This document shows positions 24,886 through 37,900 of a DNA stretch of 64,000 nucleotides, piece after piece; positions within the stretch are counted from its first letter, which is position 1, and every line of letters begins with the position of its first letter. The position numbers and the translations under genes are program-made. The DNA is from Sitta carolinensis (taxonomy: Eukaryota > Chordata > Aves > Passeriformes > Sittidae). The stretch covers positions 12,566,501 to 12,630,500 of the forward strand of contig CM063288.1 of the NCBI GenBank assembly GCA_032173965.1. Direction: 5' to 3'. The notes beneath the pieces are model-generated. The model did not search any database and was not told where the DNA came from. It saw nothing but the letters and a program-made list of their open reading frames with translations.

Positions 24886-27800
24886 GATTTATTTGTGCTG
24901 TAAAACTACCTGATGCAGAATAGATGAAAATAAACATGTGAGGGAAATCATAATAATTTAATACTCGTTCCGTTCATTTTCTATCCATTTAGCAATGGTG
25001 GCATTCTCATTATAATTAAGGGGAGCCGGGTGGACTTCTAATGCTTTTCCACATGTGTTTCTTCCTTCTCTTTGAAGGTTCTTGGCAGATTTAGGTCATA
25101 TATTTTCTTCCTATCGTGCTGCAAGGGGAGGAGGGGAAAAAAATTCCCAGCACCAATCTTTTCTAATACTTCTACATTATTTCAATCCAGCAGAGGTTTG
25201 CTCTGCCTCAAGCTAAAGAAAATCTATTAGGCACTTTAAAGAAGTAAGTCAAAGGGGATGCGCCCAGGATAAGGTCAGGCAAAGATGTGTACAGCAGAGA
25301 ATGATAGTGCTCAATATCATTGCTTTGGCTGCCAGGAAAAGTTCACCCCATGGGATGCCCAACTCCACTTAAACTTGTCTCGTCTTCAAATGCCTCTGCA
25401 AGCTGGAGACGAGCACTTTACACGTTTTCCTGGCACTTGCCTGAGGTAGGTGGGAAACAAAAATTCGGAGGGCAGGACCAGATGCCCTTGTCCCAGCAGT
25501 ACAAACTGAGAAGGGGTTGAAGCTGGAATTGTGCAAAAGTCATGTTGCTGCTGTCTTCTGGGCATTTTAAAGCATACTTAATAATGCTCATATTTATCAG
25601 CTTGTTAAAATTGTTACAGGTAGCTTTTTACTTAAAAACCAGCACATGCAGCTCATAAGGACACATATTTAGGCAGATGATTTATGGTTAAGTTAGGTGG
25701 TTAAACCAGTATCTTTGCACCCACTGGTAGAGATTTTTCTGTTTAGAATTTTTTTGAGATAGGGATGGAGTTGTTGGAGGCTTCTGCTACACTCCCAGAT
25801 AGTAGCATCTGGAACAGTTTCAGAAATTAGGATCCTTTGGAGAGTGACTCAGCCTGCACAAGATACCACATCTCTATGGAAGGTCCCATATGTGCTGCTG
25901 ATTGTGCAGAAGAGCAGGTCATGAGTGTGACAGCTCAGTTAGACACACCACGTCAGAGGAATGAATACAGAAATTTCTGCTGAACTGCATCTTTCCTGCT
26001 TTTTTGGAGTTTGGCAGTTGATGAAGGTTCAGCATCAACCTTGACACATCTCTGATCTGTGACACTCAGGTACCAGTAGCTGCTTCTGCCTCAGTTTCGG
26101 TAGATCCCCAAGCAAAGAAAGTCTTTGTCTCTCTGGAGAATGAAGACAAAGAGAGGGGAAGATGGGAATGCATAACTTTCTGCCCTTTCTCCCTCTCCAG
26201 CTCCACAGTAGTTTCAAAACACCCTCAGTTTTGGCAAGCAGTGCCTTTGCTCCTACTCCTTTCCTTTGGCTGTCTTTTCCCTCTCCAAATCCTGGAACCC
26301 TCACAAGGTTTTCTTGTTGAATCTTTAACCTTCTCTGCATTGCAGGTGTTGTCCATGCACTTCTAAAGCACCACAGCCAGAGAGAAAAGGGGAAAACTAG
26401 TTTCATTTTGAAATCCTGGTTGGTAAAACCTTTTATATAACAGTGTGCCAGGAGAGAAAACTCTGAAGAGGCAGGATGTTTTAGAAACAATTTTGCTTTC
26501 CCCACTTCAGCAACTCTGGAGTGCTGGAGCAAGAGGATGGTGCAGGCAGGAGGATAACCCTGGGTGCCCTGATGCTACCTGGAATTTTATTCAGCATCAG
26601 GTTGAACACAAGCTTGGAGTGTATACTGAACTCTGCATGACCATTATGGGCCAACAAATTAAAAGGCAGTGGCCAAGAATACCTTAAGCAGTGGTGACTG
26701 AGGGGTTTGGCACCAGTAATTTAAAATGTCACAAACTGAAATTGCCAAACCCTCAATCTCTGACATACTGAAATTGCCAGGAAGGGTTTGCAGTGGCTGC
26801 TGGTTGGGCAGCCCTGACAGCTGCCTCTAAACACCCTGCCAACTTCCTGCCAGCAGCATCCCCAGCCATGGCTTGGGGAGGTGTGGAGAGCAGCTGTGAG
26901 ATGTACATGGGGTCTGTTCCTCCACAGTTGGAGTGTGGCCCTTCTCCCAGCCCCCTGCTATCGTTATTGCCACTGTTAATTGTTCTCCAGAGGATTTCCA
27001 CACTTACACTGGCTGGAAGAAAACACCAAGGGCTGTCAATCCTCATCTTCAGAGCTCAAACTGAAAAAAATTTTGGGCTAGGGATGAGCCTGTGAGAACT
27101 CTTCTCCATAGAAACAAAGGTGTGCAAAGTTCACTTGCTTGCTTAAAAATTCTCAAGCCCAGATTTGGCCTTTTAAATTGTTTGGGTTTTGGGGCACAGG
27201 AAGAGGTTAAGCCAAATACTGTCATAGCGGACCCCCCCAGAGTTCCCTGTTTCCCTGTGTTTCATGTGCTGGGGTTTCAGGAATTGTTGCAGAGTTGAAT
27301 GGGTTTTGGTTTGCAGTCCTGGTCTTGCCTGGGAGTGAAATGCATATGAGGGAGGAGCTCTCTGCAGATAGAAATGGAAGAGTCAAAATGTCGACTGTAG
27401 CACTTCTGCCCCTCTGTCCTCTCCAGCTTGGCTCATAAAATAAAAAAATTCCATTGAATCATGTTGACAGCAGAGGGTATCCTAATTGCCTCTTCTTCCA
27501 CCCAGCAGTTCTTATTCCAACCTGACATCTCCCAGCAGCTAATTCCAGTGTCGCTTTTGCTAATAAACTACAGAGAAATCCCAGTACCTTTTAAAAATTC
27601 TTTCTTTGGAGATAGCTGTATCTGATTCTCTAATAAGGATTCTATTAAGAGAAGCCTCTGCTGTGCTTTGTTAAGGAATTGATGCAATTTGATTTTTATT
27701 ACATGAACAGACTAACATGGATACTAGCTGTCTCTGATACAAAGAGTCGCTGCAAAAAGTATTGTGCTTCCTCATGCACACCAAGATAAAGTAATTAACT

Positions 27801-30800
27801 TTATATTAAAAAAAAATCTCTGTTGAGATCTGTTCTGCATAATTCAACACCTTGTGCCAATTAAAGAGAACTTCTTTGGAAAATGGTTTAGGCTGTAATT
27901 TTATAAGTCTTTAGATTTGTGTGCAAATATGCATGGCTTTATGAATGTTTTGATGAGTGTAATTTTTCTGGTAGAGTTTACACATTTGTTTCCCTTGTTC
28001 ATAAAGTGAGACTTTGTAGAAGAGCTCCTGGATCAGTCCTAAATCTCAAACTTGATGCCCCTGTCAGAGACAGAAGAATCCTGTGCAAGATGAGAAAACC
28101 CACCCCAGCTGTGTCACTCCCCTCCTCCGCCCTCCTCCCACCCCTCCTGCCCTTCCCAGCCCCTCAACACTGACCTGTGGTTTGCATAGCAAGGCCAGGG
28201 TGGGTAAATCAGCATAGGGAATCTAGTGGCTCACCAGTGTATTCCATGCTGCCTTTCTGAGTTGCAGGGAAAATTTTAGGGCAAATTTGGAAACATAAAA
28301 ATGAACTGAGGACCATCTGGTAATGACTGAGGACAACGCAGCCTGTCAGTCTGGTGGACAGTGCCTGTATGCTAAGGTGGTTTCTTCAGGCCCATGGGGG
28401 CATTAGGGTGAATCCTGCACTGTGGTGTCTGGACAACCTCTTCTCCACCCCTGTGGGGAGCAGAGCCTGGGTGGCTGAGAAAAATCCTGACAGAAGTGTT
28501 CAGGGTAGGTAGAGGTTGCCTGCTGCTTCTGAAAGCTCAACCTAATGCTGTGAACAGCTCATGCTGCTCCCCCATCACACAGACAACCAACCCAGTTAGT
28601 GTTCTTCTGACTTTAATTTGTGGAAGGCCTCAAAATAATTTAAAAATTACAGTCAGAACAAAGAATTTCTTGTTACTTTGGGATGCAGCAAATCAGAATG
28701 GTTGCTTGATTGATAAGTCTTCCTGAGAAGATGTAGTGAGAGTGACTGTGACAAATAAGGACAGTCCAGTATTGGCAACAGTAACAAAAATACATGGATG
28801 GATTAAACCAACATCAAGAGATTAGGTGGTATGCAATCAACCATTGAACAGAATAAATACCATACACATTAGGGTACATTCTAAAGAAGAAACTGCTAAA
28901 TGAAGGTCAAAGTGAGACGCAGAGTTTTTTCTCTCAATAGCCTGTCTACTTACCTGGACTGATAAGCTCCACACGAGTGTGATTCTGTTAAGAGGATAAT
29001 AATTAACAATCCCCCTAAGCAGACAAACTCTGCCACTGAGCCAGTCAAGAGTCTCATTCTCCCTTTCATATCCTCAGCTTGCCAGTGCAATAAGTCACTT
29101 ATGCCAGCATTAGTAATTTAAGGTAGAACAGCAGCCAATGCATTTTAGCTGACATTTCTTGAAGCAGCTTGAATTGACCTGATTAACAACTGGAGGCTGC
29201 CCTACTGGACTTCAGTGTGATGGTTCCCTGTTCCACAGATGGAGATTCTGAGACTCAGAACCTTATCCCAGCATCTGGGCTTCCAGTACTTAGAAAAGTG
29301 CCTCCCATTCTATCTATATATTCATCATCTACATCTAAACTACATCTATATCCTCATCTCTTTGCACTTATATCTGCCCAGATACAGCTAGTCTATGGTT
29401 AAGGTTTTTCCTAGTATTAATTTTCCTATTATCATAATATTACTAAGCAGCCCTTATTAAATAAGATTCAAATAAGACACTGGTTTCCATTAGAGTTATT
29501 TACTGTTTCTTTGGGTGTTTATCAGACATTCATGTTTCACTCAGTAAATTTTACTTTGAAGCCATGACCAGTGATTAATCCATGGTGCATCTTTTGAGTT
29601 TATTTCAACATCTCTAAAGAATTTAAATGGGGTGGATGCTAGTACATCCCTTCCCCAGCTTTCCCCAAGAAATTATCACTGTGCACAGGTTGCTCAGCAC
29701 AAAGCATATGTAGATACACACATGCTCACTTTAAGTAAAAGACTCTGACCTAAAGAAATTATATATTTAGACAAGTAAGACATGCAGTGGGTGGAAGAAT
29801 ATTAAACTCTTTTTCCCTCTGAGTGGGAGAAAAGAGAGAGAGATCTGAAGCACAAGTATTAAATAATATTAGATCATCTTTTTATAGCAAAAAAAATATG
29901 AAGCTGCTTTCAAAATTCTGGTATAAATATGGCATAGCACCATAAGAGTAAAGTCATGTATATCTGTATTAAGGTACCTGTAGTAATAGATCTTATATCT
30001 GTCCAGAAAGGGCAATATACTACCCAGCTACTGAGAACTTTTACACTGATACAATTTATAAAATGGTATTGATTTACTCTTACAGGAGAAAGGCATGTTC
30101 CCTGCAAGTGAAACAGTGTACTGGTAAAAATATTCTGAGTAGTGGTCTGTAGGAGAGCTTGAAACTACATTTAGCTTTTCCACAGATATGGGAAAGGCAT
30201 AATTTGGCACTTTCTTTTTTATTTTTCAATCTTTTTTTTCCCCTCTCTCTAGTTTTTAATATTTAGGAAAGAATCTGCAGAAAATCAACCCACCAGTGAA
30301 TTCATTTGGGAAAAAATAGGGATTGTTAAAACTAATGCTATGTTCTTTTAAGCCATCTATATGATTCAAATACAACTGTAAATGTCATGCACAAGGCTTC
30401 TTACTAGAATGTCATTATTTTCTCTTCCTATTATTATTCAGTTTAGTAATCCCACAAAACCAGCATGTTTCAGTTAGGCCAGAGCCAATAAAGGAAAAAT
30501 TATCACCTGTAGAACAGATGCAACTTCTCCTCTAGCCCACCAGTTTCTTTTGATCTAATATTTGCTATTTGTCTTGGGCCCAATTGTTTTTTCAATATTT
30601 TTTCTCTACTTTCCAAACTAGCCTGTTTTGTTCCTATTAGAAAGAGGGTGAAATTCTGGCTACAGCTACAGCCTGCAAGTAAGTAAAACTAAATGTTGCC
30701 TCTGACTCTACAACAGTCTATTTTATTGTATTTGTTAAATGCTTTTATTTTTCTTAAATACAGAATAATCCTTGTCCTACAGCCTTTAAGAATTAAGAGA

Positions 30801-31817
30801 ATTAAGATAAAGGTACAATCACTTCAATGTTATTGTATTTTTAGTCCTACATATTTCTCCCTGTCTCTGTTGGAATTTGAATTGTTTTATCTGTTCCAGT
30901 ATAATAGCCTGGTCCATGAGCATTCTGGCTAATGAAGAGAGTCTGTTGTGGATTTGTGTCTTATATCCCTAGAGCTCCACTGCAGTAATAGATTGAGTGC
31001 TGAGACCTGTAGTTTTTTTCCCTATAAAATTATTGGACCATTTGTGAGGTCTCTTTTGCTATGCCAGAATTGCTTAGAATTCCTTATAGATTGAGAGGTG
31101 TGGGTTGCAAGGACATGCTATGGAGTGTGCAGACAGTATGATCACATTGCCTTTTCCTCCTCTGAGGTCTGAGCAAAGACAGAACAACATCTTGGGGCCA
31201 TATCCATGGGATTAAGAGCTTAGAGATTCACTGGGCAATCCTTCACTGTTGTGAAGGTCAGTCAGTGTGCCCATGGAAGGTCCTTCAGTCCTAACTATAC
31301 TGAACAATCTATTAAATCCATCAGCAATCTATCAAAACCCACTTCACATGAGGAGGAATCCAAGCTCTGAATTGATTGCCTTTGGATGCCAGCTTTACAA
31401 CTTCTTGATAGACCGTGGTGTAAAGAGTTCTGTACTGCAGAGGGATATTCCTAGGGATACATATTGGAGTTATGGTAATTATCCAAAGCACCTGGAGTTC
31501 CTAGGAGAGAAACTCTTGAAGAAATGTAAAGCCTCATTTTTATACTGGGAATTAGGGAACTGCCAAGGTTTTCTTGTCAAACAGGAATAGCAAGGTTTTG
31601 ATTCTGAACTTTTAAAAGTAGCCTTTAATAAGCAAATACTTTAAAATGTGAAGGCTATTGACTTAGGAACATTTGTAATCCTCTCTCTGTCTGGGGAGAG
31701 CTGTAAGCCTCTTCATGCAAATGATATGATGAATAGTCTAAAGCCATCGATGGAATGCACCAGGGTAAGCTTTTTAATGCAAGAGGCACCAATGAGCTTT
31801 TGAAACACATCTTCAAT
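24886..31817. other. Non-coding AT-rich DNA
   Basis: No credible gene. Directly after the CpG cluster, 24930-25020 is AT-rich with TAATTTAAT and ATTATAATTAAG. A 165-codon minus-strand frame at 26035-26532 has no recognisable domain. The region 29400-30400 is particularly AT-rich. No interspersed repeat is recognised. Confidence 0.5.
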
Positions 31818-31841
31818 CTTTTTTTTTTCTTTTTTTTTTTT
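31818..31841. repeat. Interrupted poly-T tract
   Basis: A T run broken by one C, followed by CCCC. Simple sequence. Confidence 0.9.
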
Positions 31842-33121
31842 CCCCAAAAACGGATTAGTTGTCTTTTGTTATTTTTAAGCCTTTTCTGGAGATCAGCTGG
31901 TGGCACTGATAAATTATCCATGGAGCTAGACAATCTCTGCTTATTCAAAGCACCCTTTTCCATCAGGGAGATTGGTCTGAATGGAATGTGTTACTTTCCA
32001 TTGACATGATTTTATGAAAGATTTCCTTATGGCAACACTTGCTTCACTTACAATGCATTACTTTAACATAGCATGTCATGGTGATGGAAAAGAACATATC
32101 CAGGGATGTCAGCCCAGGGATGTAATGCAGTGAGAACAAAATAAATACATGAGACTTCTTACCTAATGTACACCCCTCTATGGTTCTCTCTCCATATTCC
32201 TATAAATATGAGAACTTGTGTATTTTGAATGCTAATACTGAGACAGGACCAAGTATACCTTCTACCTTCTGTCCTGTTACAGAAGTCAGCTGGATTACCT
32301 CAAGTATTGCATGTTAGCAAACAAACCTAGCACAAAAATATTAAGAGAGTTATCAAACCATCATGGTTATTTTAAGCATAGTAGAATTAATTTTGACACC
32401 TCAATTAAAGCATACCTCTACTTCTATGAAAGGTGTCAATTTCTAATGTAAAAAATAGTACTGCCTGAGCAGACTGTAAGCCCAGTCTGTTCATAAATTC
32501 TGTCTCCAGCAATGGCTGATACAACCTGCAAACACAGTGCAAGAAACCCCACAGTATTTAATTATGGAGAACATTGCCTACAAAATCTGCTTTAATCTCT
32601 GGTAGTTAGAAGCTGCATTAAAGCCTGAGGCATGTGGGTTTGTGGGCTCATATCCCTTTCAAGAATTCTGTGTTTAATAAAATACTTCTTGGAGGATTTT
32701 CTGGAGACTGATGATTTTCTTACCCATGGAATGTCCATTCTATCCTAATACACTGACGTTATTAACTCTGGGAAAAAGCCTCCTAGGATACCCATGTATG
32801 AATAAGAAAATTCCTTCCTTCATGTCAATAGTTAAAACTGTCATGCTTCTTCAGAAAAAAACCCATGAATATATATATGGTATATATATAGAGAGTACTC
32901 ATGAAATGTTTATTTTTAAGTTGAGAGAACGTTAAAGATAACTTACTTTCATTTAATTTTACATGTGTCAGAAAATGTGATATGTTATATGGTGATCAAT
33001 GAAATAATTTTTTGATGGTAAAAGGTCCTAGATTATTTTGGCCAATGTCATTGTTATGTGATATCCTCCTCAGGGAAAGTCTTGAGCTCTGAGCAACCTT
33101 GGATTTTTGTTTTTCTCTTAG
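31842..33121. other. Non-coding AT-rich DNA
   Basis: It contains a short TA-rich simple repeat at 32868-32894. No gene is seen. The last bases form a pyrimidine-rich tract leading into the candidate exon at 33122. Confidence 0.55.
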
Positions 33122-33198
33122 GGAGTTCAGCTGAGCTGAAGCAGTAAACATGAGTACTGACTCAAGAAGTAATTTTGCAGTGGTGTACAGCAGAAAAG
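33122..33198 (+). CDS. Candidate small exon with possible start codon
   Basis: A strong acceptor (TTTTTGTTTTTCTCTTAG, AG at 33120-33121) is followed 77 bases later by a consensus donor, AAAAG then GTAAGT at 33199. Inside, an ATG at 33150 opens a frame of 16 codons plus one base (MSTDSRSNFAVVYSRK) that runs into the donor. This is the shape of an exon holding a short 5' leader and the first codons of a protein. I do not recognise the peptide, and no partner exon is identified in the window. A chance pairing of good splice sites is common in 64 kb, so this is a hypothesis that needs transcript support. Confidence 0.25.
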
Positions 33199-34970
33199 GT
33201 AAGTTGTATTTCCAAAGGTTGCACTCAGGTAGCTCTGATTTGGCTTGGAATTCTCATCAGCCACTTCACAGCTCTGTCATATCTTGGTTTCATTAGCCCA
33301 GAAATCAGTTGCATATGAGCATTTTTGTCACTATAACCATGTTTCCAATAAATGTCCTGCCTCACAAAAGGGGATGATTTATGGCAAGTTGTGGGGAAGG
33401 GCAGCAGCTCTGCATCTTATTTTTCCTTGTAGGGAAAGGCAGATATAAAATCTATGCAAAAGATAGAGGTGCAAGCACATCCCCATGAATATGTAGTGAT
33501 CTTTCTGCCTGTGGTCTTCAAACCAAAAAGAAACCCCATTTTAAAATTGGGGAAAGAAATCTAGATAGATTTCTGCTACCAGTTTCTTGATTTCTATTCC
33601 CACTTTTTCATAGTTAACACTTTCCATAATTCTTGAAACAAGCAAAAAGTTGCATAGGTACTGCAGATGATCTCATGGCAACTTGAAACTGCAAACACAT
33701 AGGGAATCTAGCAAGTAAAGAGTTAACCCTGCAAGGATTTGATATTACAGCAAAACAGCAGCAGGAAATTGCACCTGGATTTTCTTTCATTATTCTGAAC
33801 CCTTTAACCTGAAGGGTTATTATACACTAGTCTGATAAAGCACAACATGCATGACTTTAACACCACTGTTATTCTCTTATCCACAAAGTGCTTTGCCAAT
33901 GTAAAACAAGGTATGAGTGCTAATTACTTTTGTTAAAGCTTATATTTTCATGGTAACAGTACAGCTAATATCCAGGGTAATTCACCAGGTTCCAAATACA
34001 AATACAAATTAGGGCCAGATTTTACATTTTTCTTTATCGTGCTAAAGCTACTGTAGTTAAGTAAGGACAAACAATACCCATTGTGTCGTTTAGGCTCTTT
34101 CTCAAACGACTTGCATGGTGTCTCTTTGAAGTCTGTAATACAGTGTCTGAATGAGCTGCAAGTTTTGTTTGCTCAACTCTTGCTAAGAGTGAAATATCCA
34201 CTTTTTTCTGTATTTTTCTGTTTTTTTACAATTGTAATGATTATAAAATAGGATCTTTCCTCCTCTTTATGTTAAGCTCTTGGCATTTCAGGAACCAATG
34301 AAGCAACGTCTGCCAAATCATGAAACATAATTTTGCTTTGCAGGATGGGGTTTAGGAGCTGCAATTCACACCCATCATGTTCCTCCTTGTGTCTTGTGGC
34401 CAAGGTCCCAAGTGGGATTTCATTTTCCAGGGTGACTGGACCCACAGTGGGAGGCACTTCACCATAAGAGACACATTGCTGTGGTAATGTGGTTTCAGCT
34501 CCCTCCACAAATACCATTTAAAGGCATCCCAGGAAAGTGGACAGAGAATGACCAAAGCTTTTAAGGGCATGAGCTGTGGGGACATAACCTGACTTTTGCA
34601 GTTAGAAGGAAAAGAGAGAGAAGATGAAGGTGCAAGAATAGCTATGGTATTTCATTTATACTTTTTCTCTGTATGAGCAGAAGGCAAAAAATATCAGGCT
34701 GAAAAGGCCATCAGGGATCTATTTCAATTAGATCTCAAGGGACAAAAAATTATTATAGTACTATCAAGTAGGGGAGGTCTCATAGTCTCTACTGCTGGGG
34801 TCCCTTAAGAACAGCTTAATTGAATATTGTCTTGTTAAAAGCAAAAAGGTACTGAAACTGTTTTAGGGTGCATGAAAGGCTTCTTGGGGCCCCTTAATAT
34901 TAAACTTTTGAGAAAAAAAGTGACATTTTAACATGCAAACACCTTGGAAATACCTGGGCCAATGGGCATT
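33199..34970. other. Non-coding AT-rich DNA
   Basis: No second exon that clearly joins the candidate at 33122. The inverted pair AACCCTT and AAGGGTT lies near 33799-33819. No known repeat is recognised. Confidence 0.5.
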
Positions 34971-34996
34971 AAAAAAAAAAAAAAAAAAAAAAAAAA
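34971..34996. repeat. Poly-A tract, 26 bp
   Basis: A run of 26 A after GGGCATT. It may be a slippage-prone homopolymer or an old retrocopy tail, but the sequence before it does not read as a known RNA or protein. Confidence 0.95.
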
Positions 34997-37900
34997 GCTG
35001 GTTTCTGACCTGTTTGGGTGGCAGAGGCAGTCCCATTACGTAGCCTGCCTGAACAGACTTCTTTATGAAATCTATGTACATTTGTACCACTTTATATTTA
35101 GTTTAATAATTTATCAATGGTTAATATTTCAAGAGAGTAAAGTAGAAAATCAGATAAAATTTTTATACCTGCTATTAAAAGTTGAATGGGGCATTGAGAG
35201 ATAATCCAAGCAATCATCCCCTCAAACCTACCTACTGAATCAACCTGGCTTGGAGGAAAAGGGAATCCTGACACTTCATTTTGTGCTCAGCGTGAGGGGT
35301 ATGTGTGTTTGTGTGTGTGTTGCCCCCACAGTGATGATGACCTCTCCCAGACATACATGCTTAGCTGGTCATCAGCTCCTGCCAGGTCACTGTTAAAAAG
35401 ACCCCAAAACCTGTCACCTGATTACTTACTGGCTTTTTCCTGCTGCGGTACCTGATACATCCAAGGTGTGACCTTTCAGCTGGTGCAATGCTGACTCATG
35501 CATTTAAAGTTTTTGCTGCTACTAAGATCAATTACTGATATTAGAACTGAACTGATTTGTAATATTTTTGTTTCTTTGATATGTCATGGCAAAACTGACT
35601 GAGAAATTGTTAAGCTATGTGGCCATCACTTTATATGGAAACTCTTAACATCTGACATAGTAATACAAAAATAAATTAAAAAGAAAGGAAGAAAACCAGA
35701 TAAAAAATAAAAAGAAACTGCTTAAATGTTAACTCGGGTGGTATTAAAATAGATTTTAAGAAATTTTAGAGGCTTTTCGTTTGGGATTTTTTTTGCTTAC
35801 TCAATAAAAATGGCAGGAGTAATATAATAAGCTGTATGGTGTTTTATGGCAGCTTTAATGCAGTCTACATCCATTAAGGGACCTTTCCTCTGCTTTTTCA
35901 AAAAAGGTCTTTCAATTTTCTTTTTCAAGAGAAACACAGTTCACTTTTTTGTTCAGGTTTACAGCTTAATGCACTGAGTCAAGAATAAGGTGGAGAGTAC
36001 TTTTCTTGGGAAGTCAATAGGCTCTTACTACAATAAGTCAAAGCAAATTTGTCGATTTTGGAGGTAACAGAAGCAGGGCAGAGACAAAACTGCTGCATGT
36101 ACCTGTGGCTGAAGAGGAGCACAGATCTGGGAGCTGACAGCTCACAGTCATGATCAGACATTTCAGACTAGGAAGCAACAAAAAGTAGAGTAGCCGAAGC
36201 AAATAACTGAGGGAATTTTATCTAAGAAACTGCACCAAAGCTAAAAGATGTCTGGGTTTTGTTCTCAGAAGTGCTTTCATACCACACAGGGCTTCTGAGA
36301 GCCTTTCTGTGGGGTGCTGAGGCAAAGTTCCCATGGTGTGGGTGGATGTAGGTGTGAGTGGACATTCACAGCCTCTGACTTCAGGCGTTTGCCATCACTC
36401 GGGGAGCCTGGCACACCAGAGTCAGCTCTCCGGGAGCAACAGCAGGAGCTGTCCTCTGTCCCTTGGGCATGAAACAGAGATGGTGTGACTGTGGCCTGCT
36501 CTCTCACGGACTTTGTGCATGGTGGAGGAACAGCTTTTCTTCCATCCGAAGAAATTTTGTACATTTAAATTTCTAGAGTTAAACTGCCATTTGAGGCCTT
36601 TTCTATGTAGCAGGCAGTAAAACGCAGGAGCTGGTTATATCACAGGAGAGTATCCTCCTTAATTTTCACGGTAAAGAAAAGAAATCAAAAATTACCTAAC
36701 CTGAGTCTGAGAAGCCTCATTGTCCATACAGCCAAAGGCAATACGTCCTGCAGGAATAACAAAGGAGAGGGCTGAATTGCTGTTCTGTCGGTAACAACTA
36801 ATTCCCTTTGTTCCTGACCATTCTAATAATACAAACACTTACTCAGTAAAGAGATAACCTAAACTCCTTTGATGTTATTAGGTCTGCTTCTATTGACTGC
36901 AGCAAGTTTTTCAATAGGCTGTGAAGATTTTATTTCTACTTGCTTAACTGGTCAAATAGGGTTTCTTACTACATACCTTTGAGGGAAGATGTGCCATCCT
37001 CTCACTAGAGCATTTACTAAGTTTAATTTTTCATGTTTAATTATTTATGAGTGATGTGTTTAAATAGTCAAAAACCAAGGCTATCAAAAAGCTCCATCTG
37101 AAATATTATATTACTTGGAGAATATTTGCTTGAAAAAAATTAGATTATATATACTTTAAAATGACAACCAAAACTTATAGCTGTCAGAAAGAAAACAAGA
37201 ATTATAAGGACAGCGAATTTGTATTGATTTAACATTCATCATTATTTTTCTCTAAAATAATTTGAAAAAATATAAGTAGTTTATTTATTGTTAATGCCCA
37301 TTATGCCATATTTTTTACTTGAGTGCACTATTTTTTTACTGAAACTTTACAGCTATCATCCAGTCTCCTAACTTAAAATATGTATGCATTATAGAATACA
37401 GAAAAAAAGAGGTTCTCATATTCTTTAAGGATTAAGAAATTTTTCACAAATGGACAATAAGAAAGGCTTATTTTTTCTAGACTTAGCTAAGAATAATATA
37501 AAATGTTACAGTGTCAAATCCCCAATTGATAAAAGTAATATGAGGTTATAGTGGTGCTGTTAAGAAATGGGATTAGTGCCTGGGATATTGTTTAGTTTGA
37601 ACAAGATAGAGTAGCATCTCTTAGTCCCCAGAAAGGGAAAGAGCATGTGTGCTGCCCACAGCAGCTGGTATTTATTGGTTCCACTGGACTCAATACCTTA
37701 ACCCTGGGGTAAGAAAGTTGGTGAGGTTTCCTCTTGTACTGATGTACCGAAGGGTGGAAAGGTGAAATGGAAGGGTCCTGGGGTTTTATCAGCTTTAAAA
37801 GGGGGAGTGCAGCTCCACCCACCTGAAGATGAGAGGGCTCCCTTCACTGAGAGAAGCACCCAAGAAAGATGTCAGCCACAGCAGAGGAGCCCTACATCCT

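Noticed and set aside
26035..26532. 165-codon minus-strand frame
   Set aside because: No recognisable domain, no supporting splice or promoter signals, and composition like translated non-coding DNA.
31267..31590. 107-codon plus-strand frame with fairly protein-like composition
   Set aside because: I could not match it to any family and saw no good flanking splice sites, so chance is the simpler explanation.
34860..34996. Poly-A tract considered as the tail of a processed pseudogene
   Set aside because: The preceding sequence has no coding frame, polyadenylation signal at the right distance or target-site duplication that I could see.
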